Assembly (NCBI RefSeq): GCF_022701255.1 | Contig: NZ_CP031705.1 | Location: forward strand, 5,270,001 to 5,334,000 | Source of the DNA: Microcoleus vaginatus HSN003 | GTDB lineage: Bacteria; Cyanobacteriota; Cyanobacteriia; Cyanobacteriales; Microcoleaceae | DNA length: 64,000 nucleotides | Direction: 5' to 3' | Part shown: in pieces, positions 9,138-17,621 of the stretch | Position numbering within the stretch: the stretch's first letter is position 1 | Layout: each line of letters begins with the position of its first letter | Translations under genes and position numbers: made by a program | Notes under the pieces: generated by a model | What the model was told of the DNA's origin: nothing | The model's database searches: none | The model's input: the letters and a program-made list of their open reading frames with translations, nothing else

Positions 9138-10764
9138 CCCTATTTGTTAGCTGCCGCGCTCGATCGGCAAGAAATGCTTTCTCGACAGAATCACCTAAAT
9201 GCTGCATCCCTACCCTGATGTCTTCGGGATTTTCACTTTCCATAAGCCTTTTAATCTCATCATGAGCAACGTCCGAGATAGGCGGACGGATGTTAAAGCA
9301 TTCCTCAATTATCGTGCCAAATGTATTGCCGAATGTTTCAATATTGGGATTTTCGACTTGAATCTTCCCTTCTTCGTCTTTGCTGAAAATAAAAACTTTC
9401 TCTCTGTGCAGATCTGAGGGAACGAAGGGCGAGTGTGTGGTCAGCAAACACTCTTGTTCAGTAGCTTTTGAAGATTTTCTGCGATCACCATCTTTCGTAG
9501 GTAGATCGAGTATTCGGGAAATGAACTTCACCCGCCATAGCGGATTGAAATGCGACTCAGGCTCATCCAGCAAGAAAAGCACATTAGCAGATGACAACAT
9601 ACAGAATGTTCCCAGAATCTGCCCAAGCTGATGTTCGCCATCAGAAAGCGATACATAGTCTACCTCTTTACCAACCCTTTTGGCCTTAAACATAACCCGT
9701 TCAAATCGGAAAACCTTATCCTCATCTTGAGGTTCTGGAAGACGTGAAGCAAACCTTCTTTCTTTAGTCTCTTTCTGAAATCGCTTGCGTGTCTCCCTCG
9801 GAAGTGCCAAGTCATTTAACATTGCAAGCTTGTGGAATGACGAGTATAAATCGAGTGTGTTGTTCCAAAAGGCTCGAAACGCTTCCCTCGTGTGGTCATT
9901 AATCCAATAGTCAAAGGTGTACGTTTCTGTCTGTTCTTCATAAGTGTAGCAAGTGGCACAGCGTTTGAGATGGTCGAGATATTTTTCCAGTTCTTTAGTG
10001 AGTTGCACTCCTTTTCGACTGTTTTGTGAGCCTTTTCTGCTTGGAAGTTTCGGAGCCGCCCTGTGTGCAAGTTGCACTATGCAACGAAATGAATGCAGGT
10101 CTTTTAGTTGCGCGTCCTGTAACAGAGCCACCCACTGTGGAGCATCACCCAACAAAAGGTTAGCCACAAGAACCTCAAGATGTGTTCCATAATCGATCAG
10201 CATTAATCTAGTATCGGGAATAGGCCTATCGCGCATTGCTGCGTTCAATGCTCCTCCACCCACTTCGTCTGCATATCCACTACGGCTAACTAAGAATGGT
10301 AGGCTGAGTGTTTCATTATCACCTGATGTATAGCCAATAATCTTTTCAGGCAATAATGCGCGAGTCTTAGGATCGTTTAGGTCACAGTCTATCCACTCGT
10401 ATTCCTCTTCATCTCTCCGCTCAATAATAAGGGTCGGACGCTTTCTACCACTGGCTTTCCGTGAAATGCGGACGCGGACAGGTAGCTGCTCATCGTCTGG
10501 GTGAATGAGGTATTCAAGCTCGAATTGCAGGTCAGGATTTCCTTCAAGACGTTCCTCCTCGCTAATGCACTTGTGGAACACACACTGAAAAATCTCTGCT
10601 AGTACCTGCAAAAACTGAGATTTACCTGCACCATTCGGCCCAATTAGACATAGAGGATCGAACGCGGAATAGTCACTCAATGGGCTTCGTAACCGTAAGT
10701 CGAGCCCATCAAGTAACCCGCCGCAGGTTTTAGCTGAAATGATATGAACCCTTAAAAGCTTCAT
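9127..10764 (-). CDS. ABC/SMC-type AAA ATPase associated with restriction genes
   Basis: 545 residues. Walker A is GPNGAGKS (42-49), the ABC-like signature is LSDGEHQ (373-379), Walker B is VLFLLDEPE (395-403), and the switch region is TTHSPF (442-447). The long middle section (about 80-360) replaces a coiled coil, as in OLD/RecF/PtuA-like ATPases. There is no TOPRIM domain. ATG start overlaps the hsdS stop as ATGA. I recall an annotation family called restriction-system-associated AAA family ATPase found next to type I genes; this could not be checked here. It is probably the sensor or motor that controls the HNH nuclease (inference). Confidence 0.85.
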   Translation of the reverse strand: MKLLRVHIISAKTCGGLLDGLDLRLRSPLSDYSAFDPLCLIGPNGAGKSQFLQVLAEIFQCVFHKCISEEERLEGNPDLQFELEYLIHPDDEQLPVRVRISRKASGRKRPTLIIERRDEEEYEWIDCDLNDPKTRALLPEKIIGYTSGDNETLSLPFLVSRSGYADEVGGGALNAAMRDRPIPDTRLMLIDYGTHLEVLVANLLLGDAPQWVALLQDAQLKDLHSFRCIVQLAHRAAPKLPSRKGSQNSRKGVQLTKELEKYLDHLKRCATCYTYEEQTETYTFDYWINDHTREAFRAFWNNTLDLYSSFHKLAMLNDLALPRETRKRFQKETKERRFASRLPEPQDEDKVFRFERVMFKAKRVGKEVDYVSLSDGEHQLGQILGTFCMLSSANVLFLLDEPESHFNPLWRVKFISRILDLPTKDGDRRKSSKATEQECLLTTHSPFVPSDLHREKVFIFSKDEEGKIQVENPNIETFGNTFGTIIEECFNIRPPISDVAHDEIKRLMESENPEDIRVGMQHLGDSVEKAFLADRARQLTNRDGV

Positions 10765-12335
10765 TTGCCCGGCCGAACGAAACGCATCGTTTGCTCCTCT
10801 CTATCGAAGACTTGCGTAAGACTCGGCTCGGCTTCACTGAGGAGTGCGAACAGGATGTCCTTGAGTGAGTCGTAATCACCAGAGATGTTTTCACGCAGTT
10901 CATCAAATGAAAACTTGTCCTTGGGTAATTGGCTAATTGCTTCCTTAACAGATTCTTCGGTCATCTTGGTCATGGTTTGTTTTCTAGAAGCCTGGGATCT
11001 CTTTGGTTTGGCTGGTTGTGCTGCTCGTTCAGCACGAATCCCTTCCAACAACACCGACGCTGGTTCATCGTTGGGGTCTTGGGGCACCAGTTCGCCACGA
11101 AAAGCTTTAGTTAAAAGTGCGGGTGTCAAACGATCTACTTGGGTGCGGGCGGCTTGATAACGAGCTTCGAGGCGATCGGCATAAGCCAATAATGCTTCGG
11201 TGCGGCGAACGATCTCTGCTTGTTCTTCTATAGGTGGCAGTTCAAACTGAAATGCTGCTAGCTTCCTCGCATTGATATTTGACTGACTGATAGCATCAGA
11301 CTTAACCTGCCAGCAGTAATCGCGTCCTGCTGGGCTGTTGAGGCAGTAGTTAAGATAGTCAGGAAGTAGATCGGCACTACAACGAACACGAATCAGGTAG
11401 CCTGCATAGATAGCTGGTCGCTCGCCTTTATAGACTGCTGTCTTGCCCACTAATTCAGGACTATTGGTTCGATTAAATAGTACATCTCCAGTGAGCAATT
11501 GGTATTTCTCGATCTCCTTTATATCAGAAGTGAAGACCAGATTATTCCAATCTAGTTTGGCATCTTGAATATTACCCATACGTAATACGGGAACAGAACC
11601 TGATGGCGATGACTTGGCGGATGAGCCATAGCTAAACTCTAATGCAACATCCTCAAGCGAAACCCAACGTACTATCTTGTTAATGCTTTGCACGTCCCGC
11701 CAATCTTCCGTAAGCTGCCCTGATGTTGCCGCAGCAAGGATAGCTTGGCGGAAGCGTTTGAGGATACTGGGAATGCGGTCGAGCCTCTCTCGACAAGCAT
11801 CTACCCGCGCAAGTAGAGCATCGAGCTTATCAGCGATGCGTTTTTGTTCGTTGAGGGGAGCGATCGGAATCTGTATAGAAGCGATGGCTAGCCGACTAAG
11901 TTCTATTTGATTCGTTGTACCAGTAGCAAGACTCGAAATGTTTTCTTGGATTTCAGGGCTTTGAATCCAGGAAAACAAGAAACGAGGCTCTATTGCTGCC
12001 TGGTTGGGTCTGACAATAGTGACGTGGCTGTCTACGACCTTTGGTGGTTCTACGTCGCGTTGCGTGACTAAACATGCTCGTCCAATTGTTCCTGTACCCG
12101 TGCTGTTCCAAAGTACATCCCATATGCGGATAAACCGCTCCGGTGTCCAGAGATCGAACTGAGCGGGATCAACGTATTTAAGATGTTCCTGTTGAATACC
12201 GAACCATCGGATCGCTCTTTGATTTACCACCGGAAGACTGCTGTGATGGGTATATTTCGGCGACTTGCCACGAGATATGTATTCGGTGACATCGGCGAGC
12301 GTTGCTGTTACCCATCCTGGAGGTTGTTTGCTCAC
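10761..12335 (-). CDS. hsdS: Type I restriction-modification specificity subunit with C-terminal extension
   Basis: 524 residues. Two target-recognition domains are each followed by the conserved helical spacer: LNEQKRIADKLDALLARVD in the first half and IEEQAEIVRRTEALLAYAD in the second. It would give HsdM its DNA target. After the normal end (LTKAFRGELVPQDPNDEPA) there is an extra tail of about 100 residues. It consists of a lysine-rich linker and a compact segment (KFSFDELRENIS...LKDILFALLSE) that looks like a small winged-helix or docking domain. Start is GTG at 12335, overlapping the hsdM stop as GTGA. No hsdR is nearby. Confidence 0.93.
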   Translation of the reverse strand: MSKQPPGWVTATLADVTEYISRGKSPKYTHHSSLPVVNQRAIRWFGIQQEHLKYVDPAQFDLWTPERFIRIWDVLWNSTGTGTIGRACLVTQRDVEPPKVVDSHVTIVRPNQAAIEPRFLFSWIQSPEIQENISSLATGTTNQIELSRLAIASIQIPIAPLNEQKRIADKLDALLARVDACRERLDRIPSILKRFRQAILAAATSGQLTEDWRDVQSINKIVRWVSLEDVALEFSYGSSAKSSPSGSVPVLRMGNIQDAKLDWNNLVFTSDIKEIEKYQLLTGDVLFNRTNSPELVGKTAVYKGERPAIYAGYLIRVRCSADLLPDYLNYCLNSPAGRDYCWQVKSDAISQSNINARKLAAFQFELPPIEEQAEIVRRTEALLAYADRLEARYQAARTQVDRLTPALLTKAFRGELVPQDPNDEPASVLLEGIRAERAAQPAKPKRSQASRKQTMTKMTEESVKEAISQLPKDKFSFDELRENISGDYDSLKDILFALLSEAEPSLTQVFDREEQTMRFVRPGK

Positions 12336-13789
12336 ACTTCTACCTCCTCACCCAACTCCTCCAGAATTCCGCGCAGTTGTTCCATCGCGGCTTCCAGTTC
12401 ACCGATCGCTTCTTGTGCGAGTGCTGCTGGTTCAGGCAGTTCATCAGTTCCGCCTTCGCTTTCATCATTGAGCCAAGAAATGTCCAGACTGTCACCAAGT
12501 TCTGCTATCGAGTCGCGGGTAAATTTTCTGAAACGCCCTTGCTCCCCAGTATCTACACGCTTGGCAAGACTCGCAGGGCTACCGAATGCGTCATCGCCAA
12601 AGGCAACTTCAAACTCGACAAAGTGCTGGCGGGTGAGTTGGGTGCGCTTGCCAAACTGCGACATATTGGTACGCAGGTCGTATACCCAGACTTCTTGGGT
12701 GTTACCTTTTTCCTTCTTGCCACGAGTAAAAAACAAGACATTAGTCTTAACTCCCTGTGCGTAGAAGATGCCAGTCGGTAGGCGCAGGATAGTATGTAGA
12801 TTACACTTGTCCATCAAGTCAGCGCGAATCTGCTTCCCCGCATTGCCATTGAACAGTACATTGTCAGGCAACACCACCGCAGCGCGACCACCCGGCTTGA
12901 GACCTTGGTATATGTGTTGCAGGAAGCAGAACTGTTTATTGGTGGTAGGAAAAGTAAAATCCTTGCGAGTAGGGAAGCCACCCCCTTTCTTGGAACCGAA
13001 GGGTGGATTGGAGAGAATTAGCGTTGCTTTTGGCAAGGCTTCTCCCTCCGGCGAGAGCGTATCGCCGTAGCGAATACCAGCCCCTTGTGGGTCAAATTCA
13101 ATTCCATGCAACATCAAGTTCATTAATGCTAAATGGTGCGTGTCCTGCACATGTTCCATACCGTAGAAAGTGTTGCGGCGGTATTTGCGTTGCTGTTTTT
13201 CTGTCCAGTTATCTGGATCGCTGTTTTCGCGTATGTAGCGATTAGCCGCAATCAAAAAGCCGCCCGTACCTGCTGCCGGGTCTTGAATAATGTCTTCTAG
13301 CGTAGGACGCATGATATGCACAATGCTATCGATCAGCGGACGGGGTGTGAAGTATTGACCAGCACCGGACTTCTTTTCATTAGCATTCTTCTCCAGCAGC
13401 CCTTCATACACATCGCCCAGACCTTCCTGTTTGGCGCTGTACCAGTCAAGCTTATTAATCTCAGTGACCAGTGTAGAAAATGTGGTGGACTTTTTGATGG
13501 AGGAACTAGCATTAGAAAAAATTTCTTTAACGAGTGTAGAACCGCGATTACCAAGGTGGATCAACAGCAGCTTGTAGAACTCCAGGCGCTCAAGTGCGGC
13601 TTTACCTTTTAGGTCATCCCAGCGATAACCGTCTGGAAGTTGGTTCTCCGTGCTGGTCTCCTTGGCCATCTTCAGGAACAGCAGGTACGTGAGTTCGATT
13701 ACGTACTGGTGATAGGTCACTCCGTCGTCCTTGAGGACGTTACAGAGATTCCAGAGTTTGGCAACGATGTCGTGGGTGATGTTATTCAT
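12332..13789 (-). CDS. hsdM: Type I restriction-modification methyltransferase subunit
   Basis: N6-adenine DNA methyltransferase of the HsdM family. An N-terminal helical domain is followed by the SAM-binding motif DPAAGTGGFL (about residue 166) and catalytic motif IV NPPFGS (about residue 260). The frame is open to a TTG at 13795, but ATG 13789 (MNNITHDIVAKLWNLC) is the natural start. It is the first gene of a leftward operon with hsdS, an AAA ATPase and an HNH nuclease. The expected translocase/nuclease hsdR is absent from the whole window, so this methylase may serve a different effector. Confidence 0.95.
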   Translation of the reverse strand: MNNITHDIVAKLWNLCNVLKDDGVTYHQYVIELTYLLFLKMAKETSTENQLPDGYRWDDLKGKAALERLEFYKLLLIHLGNRGSTLVKEIFSNASSSIKKSTTFSTLVTEINKLDWYSAKQEGLGDVYEGLLEKNANEKKSGAGQYFTPRPLIDSIVHIMRPTLEDIIQDPAAGTGGFLIAANRYIRENSDPDNWTEKQQRKYRRNTFYGMEHVQDTHHLALMNLMLHGIEFDPQGAGIRYGDTLSPEGEALPKATLILSNPPFGSKKGGGFPTRKDFTFPTTNKQFCFLQHIYQGLKPGGRAAVVLPDNVLFNGNAGKQIRADLMDKCNLHTILRLPTGIFYAQGVKTNVLFFTRGKKEKGNTQEVWVYDLRTNMSQFGKRTQLTRQHFVEFEVAFGDDAFGSPASLAKRVDTGEQGRFRKFTRDSIAELGDSLDISWLNDESEGGTDELPEPAALAQEAIGELEAAMEQLRGILEELGEEVEV

Positions 13790-14027
13790 AAGCAAAGTTA
13801 TTGTACCTCTTGCTCTGCTCAGGCAACAGGTTTTTGCCCCAGTTTAGGGAAATTAAAACTCGTCCATTCGTTTCCCACATCCCAGAAATAACGTCATATC
13901 CCCATTACTTACAAAAGCAAAGGCGCGAAAACTCTGGTGCTTCTTAATTTTCGTTACTTAGTACCCTTATATACTACACATATGCTACACTAACATTGTA
14001 GCTCGTGCCCCCGCAGGAGGTTTCCTC
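13790..14027. promoter_or_regulatory. Divergent promoter region and strong ribosome site
   Basis: Shared upstream region of the leftward hsdM operon and the rightward nucleotidyltransferase pair. AT-rich stretches around 13965-14000 (TTATATACT, TATGCTACACTAACATT) could supply -10 elements. An unusually strong Shine-Dalgarno site AGGAGG (14015-14020) lies 7 bp before ATG 14028. hsdM itself has no clear ribosome site. Confidence 0.5.
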
Positions 14028-14978
14028 ATGGCAAATGCCAATATTCCTCAAAATTTCAACTTAATCATCCCCGCAGGAACCCAAATTGTCACCAAAATCG
14101 AGGTCAAAAACCCCGCCAGTGACCAATCTTGGAAACCGGGATTAGTAGGCGTCATCGTTCAATCGCCTACGGACAATTCCCACGCATATTTAGTCAAACT
14201 CCCAGACGGAACAGAAGTTAGTCTGCGGCGGCACGAACTCAGCATCCGCAAGCAGTTTCAGAGCGAAGGATTGCAGTCAGGAGGAGATTTTCTTGCAGAA
14301 TACAACCTCTATGATTCTGTAATTTACCGCTGCATTCTTGGTTCGAGAGCTTATGGTCTTGATAACGAGCAATCTGATACAGACAGACGCGGGATTTACC
14401 TGCCGCCCGCAATACTTCATTGGTCGCTTTACGGCATCCCAGAACAATTGGAAAACAAGGAAAATCAGGAATGCTATTGGGAACTGCAAAAGTTTTTAAT
14501 CTTGGCACTAAAAGCTAATCCAAATGTGCTAGAATGTTTGTACACGCCTTTGGTAGAAACGGTTTCTCCGGTCGCACAAGAATTGCTGGAAATTAGGGAA
14601 ATCTTTCTTTCTCAATTGGTTTACCAAACTTACAATAGCTACGTTTTATCTCAATTTAAAAAAATGGAGCAAGACCTCCACAATACCGGGGAAATTCGTT
14701 GGAAGCACGCGATGCACTTAATTCGCTTGTTGCTGTCAGGAATTACGGTGCTAAAGGAGGGGTTTGTGCCTGTTCGGGTGCAGGATTATCGATCGCAACT
14801 TTTATCTATTCGCAACCAAGAAATATCCTGGGATGAGGTGAATCGCTGGCGGTTGAGTTTGCACGGTGAGTTCGATCACGCTTTTGCTGCAACTAAATTG
14901 CCAGAACGTCCTAATTACGAGAAAGCGAATCTGTTTTTGATTAAATCTCGCAGAGGTGCGATCGAAATCGGATCTTGA
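14028..14978 (+). CDS. DNA-polymerase-beta-type nucleotidyltransferase with N-terminal SH3-like domain
   Basis: 316 residues. The first 75 or so form a small beta-rich domain (GLVGVIVQSPTDNSHAYLVK...), probably SH3/KOW-like. The nucleotidyltransferase signature follows: GSRAYG (105-110) with the acidic pair SDTDR (Asp117, Asp119). The remainder is helical, as in the predicted nucleotidyltransferases of COG3541. The substrate is unknown; this superfamily includes tRNA-modifying and antitoxin-like enzymes. It sits 45 bp before a second, shorter family member and is divergent from the hsdMS operon. Functional linkage with the defence genes is possible but unproven. Confidence 0.82.
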   Translation: MANANIPQNFNLIIPAGTQIVTKIEVKNPASDQSWKPGLVGVIVQSPTDNSHAYLVKLPDGTEVSLRRHELSIRKQFQSEGLQSGGDFLAEYNLYDSVIYRCILGSRAYGLDNEQSDTDRRGIYLPPAILHWSLYGIPEQLENKENQECYWELQKFLILALKANPNVLECLYTPLVETVSPVAQELLEIREIFLSQLVYQTYNSYVLSQFKKMEQDLHNTGEIRWKHAMHLIRLLLSGITVLKEGFVPVRVQDYRSQLLSIRNQEISWDEVNRWRLSLHGEFDHAFAATKLPERPNYEKANLFLIKSRRGAIEIGS

Positions 14979-15023
14979 AATCGCTTCTTGTGAAACAAAG
15001 CCCGCCTGCATGGACTGGAATAA

Positions 15024-15785
15024 ATGACAGAATACCTCTCGAATCTCGCCCAAATTATCTCGGTTCAACCTTATCCGCTGCTGTTTGCGACTGTCAGCGG
15101 TTCGCATTTATACGGCTTTCCTTCCGCCGATTCTGACTTCGACTTGCGGGGAGTACACATCTTACCGCTACCGAAAGTAATTGGACTGATTTCTGCAGAA
15201 GAAACGATCGAAGTTTCGGAAGTTCGGGATGGAATGCAACTCGATTTAGTAACTCACGACATCAAGAAATTTTTTGAGTTGCTGTTGAAGCGCAACGGCT
15301 ACGTCTTGGAACAACTGTATTCGCCGCTCATAGTTTACAGTACAAAGCAACACGAGGAATTAAAGGATATCGCCTCGAACTGCATTACCAAGCACCACAG
15401 CCACCACTATCTGGGTTTTGCTAAAACTCAATGGAAATTGTTTGAGAAAGAACGCCCGCGTCGGGTTAAGCCGCTGCTGTATGTTTACCGGGTGTTGCTA
15501 GCTGGGATTCACTTGATGCAAACGGGGGAAGTCGAAGCGAATTTGGTGAAACTTAACGAGAAGTTCGAGTTGTCGTATATTCCTGATTTGATTGATCGCA
15601 AGCTGGCTGGGGAGGAAAAATCAGTGCTGGAAGATACAGATATTGAATTTTATCAGCAAGAGCGCGATCGGCTAATTAATATATTAGAAGATGCAAGTTT
15701 TACAAGTCATTTGCCGTCAAATCCTCATGCAAAGGTTGCTCTTAGCGATTTTCTGGTAAAGGTGAGGATGTCATCTGTGAAGTAA
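15024..15785 (+). CDS. DNA-polymerase-beta-type nucleotidyltransferase
   Basis: 253 residues. The signature GSHLYG (26-31) with ADSDFDLRG (catalytic Asp38/Asp40 region) lies near the N-terminus, so this copy lacks the SH3-like front domain of its neighbour. Helical C-terminal half includes KRNGYVLEQLYSPL and KPLLYVYRVLLAG. The two genes share the same core and were probably formed by duplication; tandem members could work as a pair. ATG start at 15024. Substrate unknown. Confidence 0.82.
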   Translation: MTEYLSNLAQIISVQPYPLLFATVSGSHLYGFPSADSDFDLRGVHILPLPKVIGLISAEETIEVSEVRDGMQLDLVTHDIKKFFELLLKRNGYVLEQLYSPLIVYSTKQHEELKDIASNCITKHHSHHYLGFAKTQWKLFEKERPRRVKPLLYVYRVLLAGIHLMQTGEVEANLVKLNEKFELSYIPDLIDRKLAGEEKSVLEDTDIEFYQQERDRLINILEDASFTSHLPSNPHAKVALSDFLVKVRMSSVK

Positions 15786-15968
15786 GCTGTTCCACCTCTA
15801 ATTAGTCTTTTCGTGCAGCAAGCAGCCTATATATTAGTCGTTGTGTGCGCTGGCGATCGCAGAACCTCCAGTCCCGCGCGCATCAGTACCAAAGAAACCG
15901 GGTTTTTTATCCTGAGCAAAGGGGATAATGCAGCATTTTCGTCTACATTAAAGCCGGTTTTAAGTGAT

Positions 15969-16754
15969 TCACTTTAATAGATTTGTGTGGGCTGGTTCGC
16001 TAAGGGCAGGTAGGCCGATATTTTGATAGTCGGTAGCTTGTGAGTTTTTTCCTGGGATGTAAATATTCCAACCTACGCCGCCTAAATATGTCTTGATATA
16101 TGAAATCAAGGCGTGGATAAATACAACGATGCCAAGCATTTCTAATGACTCTTCAATGGTGGTTACTAGGGCGTAGGCTAGACTCCCCTCCCCCGTTGTA
16201 GAAGATAGGTATCCGCCTAGCATTTCCATCCCGATTCCTCCTCCAATATAAAGAGCGCAGGCTGCAACAAACAATTTTTTTGTAGAAACCGGAAGGTGGA
16301 ACACAAACTTACTATAGGATAAGAGAAATATCGCTACCAGAAAACCGATCGGCACAACCCAAGTAAAGTAAAGAAATCCTGAGGCATTTAGCAGGCTTCG
16401 CATCGGCTCCATAAGCTTTTCGTGCAAACTCCCCGCTTCGTCTAAACATAGAAATAAAAATATGAATGATAAAATTTTCCAGTGATTCTTGTAGGGATCG
16501 CTATCCAAATTTTTCGCATTGGCGATCGCGCCCAGCAAGAGAGAACTAAACAGCAGTGCCAAACATGAGTATAAGGTTGGAACGTTTTTCTCGGCATCCA
16601 GGTTGAAGGCTTTTGCAAAGAAGTTTGCCCACTTGACCTCTGGCAAGAAGTACACACTCATCTGACTTAAGAAAGATAGTACAACTAGACAGGCCACCAG
16701 TCGAAGCAAAAATTGGGTTACAGCCCCAGGAGTTAACGCAATTTGAGATTTCAT
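15969..16754 (-). CDS. Multipass membrane protein, copy A
   Basis: 261 residues with about seven hydrophobic segments. Polar residues stand out inside or next to them: LDEAGSLHEKL (about 118-128), GMEMLGGY, and EESLEMLGIVVFIHAL. Repeated Glu/His pairs in membrane helices would suit a metal site, but I do not recognise the family. A near-identical paralogue lies 1.7 kb downstream in the same orientation. A hairpin-like AAACCGGGTTT segment lies downstream (about 15894-15906). Function unknown. Confidence 0.7.
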   Translation of the reverse strand: MKSQIALTPGAVTQFLLRLVACLVVLSFLSQMSVYFLPEVKWANFFAKAFNLDAEKNVPTLYSCLALLFSSLLLGAIANAKNLDSDPYKNHWKILSFIFLFLCLDEAGSLHEKLMEPMRSLLNASGFLYFTWVVPIGFLVAIFLLSYSKFVFHLPVSTKKLFVAACALYIGGGIGMEMLGGYLSSTTGEGSLAYALVTTIEESLEMLGIVVFIHALISYIKTYLGGVGWNIYIPGKNSQATDYQNIGLPALSEPAHTNLLK

Positions 16755-16850
16755 ATTTTTTTTAACCTTAGTTTAACATATGTTTAAGGAAAGCGTATCA
16801 ATAAGCCAAAAACATTCTCTATACCTAAAGATAGAGAAGACTCCGGGAGA

Positions 16851-16980
16851 ATGTCAAGGAAAGCAGCCCAGGTAGAAATTGGAGTTGGGAGCCAGAAGCC
16901 AGGAGCCATAAGGAAAGAGGAAGAAAGAAGGAGCCAGAAACAAGGAGCCAGAAGCCCGGAGCCAGAAGAAGTGTTTTTAC
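16851..16980. other. Purine-rich insert in the upstream region of copy A
   Basis: Imperfect direct repeats of GGAGCCAGAAG fill this block, which is absent from the other duplicate. An open frame runs through it but has repeat-like composition and no homology I recognise. I see no gene here. The interval 16755-17184 otherwise holds only flank of the duplication. Confidence 0.5.
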
Positions 16981-17132
16981 AAATTGGAGATGCTCCCGAA
17001 TACTCCTCCGGGTGGAGGCAATCTTTTTGTTACCGTAGAATTATCGTAGGATTAAGGAATTTAGCAGACCTCGATCGCCTTCTATTTACTCTGAATATAT
17101 AATAATAAAATATTTACTGAGAAGTAAATTCC

Positions 17133-17621
17133 AGCAGATTCCATGTATATAGGATGCACTGTATGTAGTACATCAGCGAAAAAAATGAAACCTTATTCGA
17201 GCGATTTTGGTGAGGAAATAGTTAAAATCTATGCACAAGGTGATACATCAATTAGGAAATTAGCCACTCGATTTGAGGTGAGTAAAGGGTTTGTTCAAAA
17301 AATTTTAAAACACAAACAAACGACTGGTCATGTTCAGCCCAGAAAACAGGGTGGAAGCCCCAAAACTGTGTGACACTCGCGCAGAACTGAATTGACCCAG
17401 AGGGTAAAAAAATATCCGGATAGCACGTTGTCAGAATATTGTGAATATTGGCTTATGAACTACAAGGAAGCTATCAGTCCTAGCATGATGTGTCGTGAAC
17501 TAAAAAAACAAAATTTGACGCGGAAAAAAGACCATACGCAGTAGCCAGTCGGCCACTGAAAGAGTGCAAACTTATATGTGTGAATTATTGGGAGAAAGTG
17601 AAAAAAATTGACCCTGACAAC
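17133..17621 (+). mobile_element. Remnant of an IS630-family element
   Basis: Sequence found only between the two duplicated segments. It encodes the start of an IS630 transposase and stops abruptly where the right copy begins. No intact terminal repeats are visible. It may have been present at the junction when the duplication formed, or have inserted there later. Confidence 0.7.
17185..17617 (+). pseudogene. Truncated IS630 transposase
   Basis: Starts MKPYSSDFGEEIVKIYAQGD, a helix-turn-helix front end of IS630 transposases. There is an in-frame TGA at 17371-17373, the same frame then continues (RTELTQRVKKYPDSTLSEY) to TAG at 17542, and further family sequence appears in other frames (SSQSATERVQ, then YWEKVKKIDPDN). 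The catalytic DDE part is gone. Clearly non-functional. Confidence 0.8.

Larger units (their letters stand above)
15883..17132. repeat. Left copy of a ~1.1 kb segmental duplication
   Basis: Begins TCAGTACCAAAGAAACCGGG and ends near CTGAGAAGTAAATT; it contains one membrane-protein gene plus its flanks. The right copy is 17622-18711. This copy is longer because of an extra purine-rich block (16851-16980). IS630 remains fill the space between the copies. Confidence 0.8.

Noticed and set aside
15786..15882. Opposite transposon end pairing with the repeats at 7920
   Set aside because: ATTAGTC...ATTAGTCGTTGTG words are only loosely similar, lack the GACAAATTA core and have no visible target duplication.
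16851..17102. 83-codon ORF in the purine-rich block
   Set aside because: Translation simply follows GGAGCCAGAAG repeats; absent from the duplicated copy.
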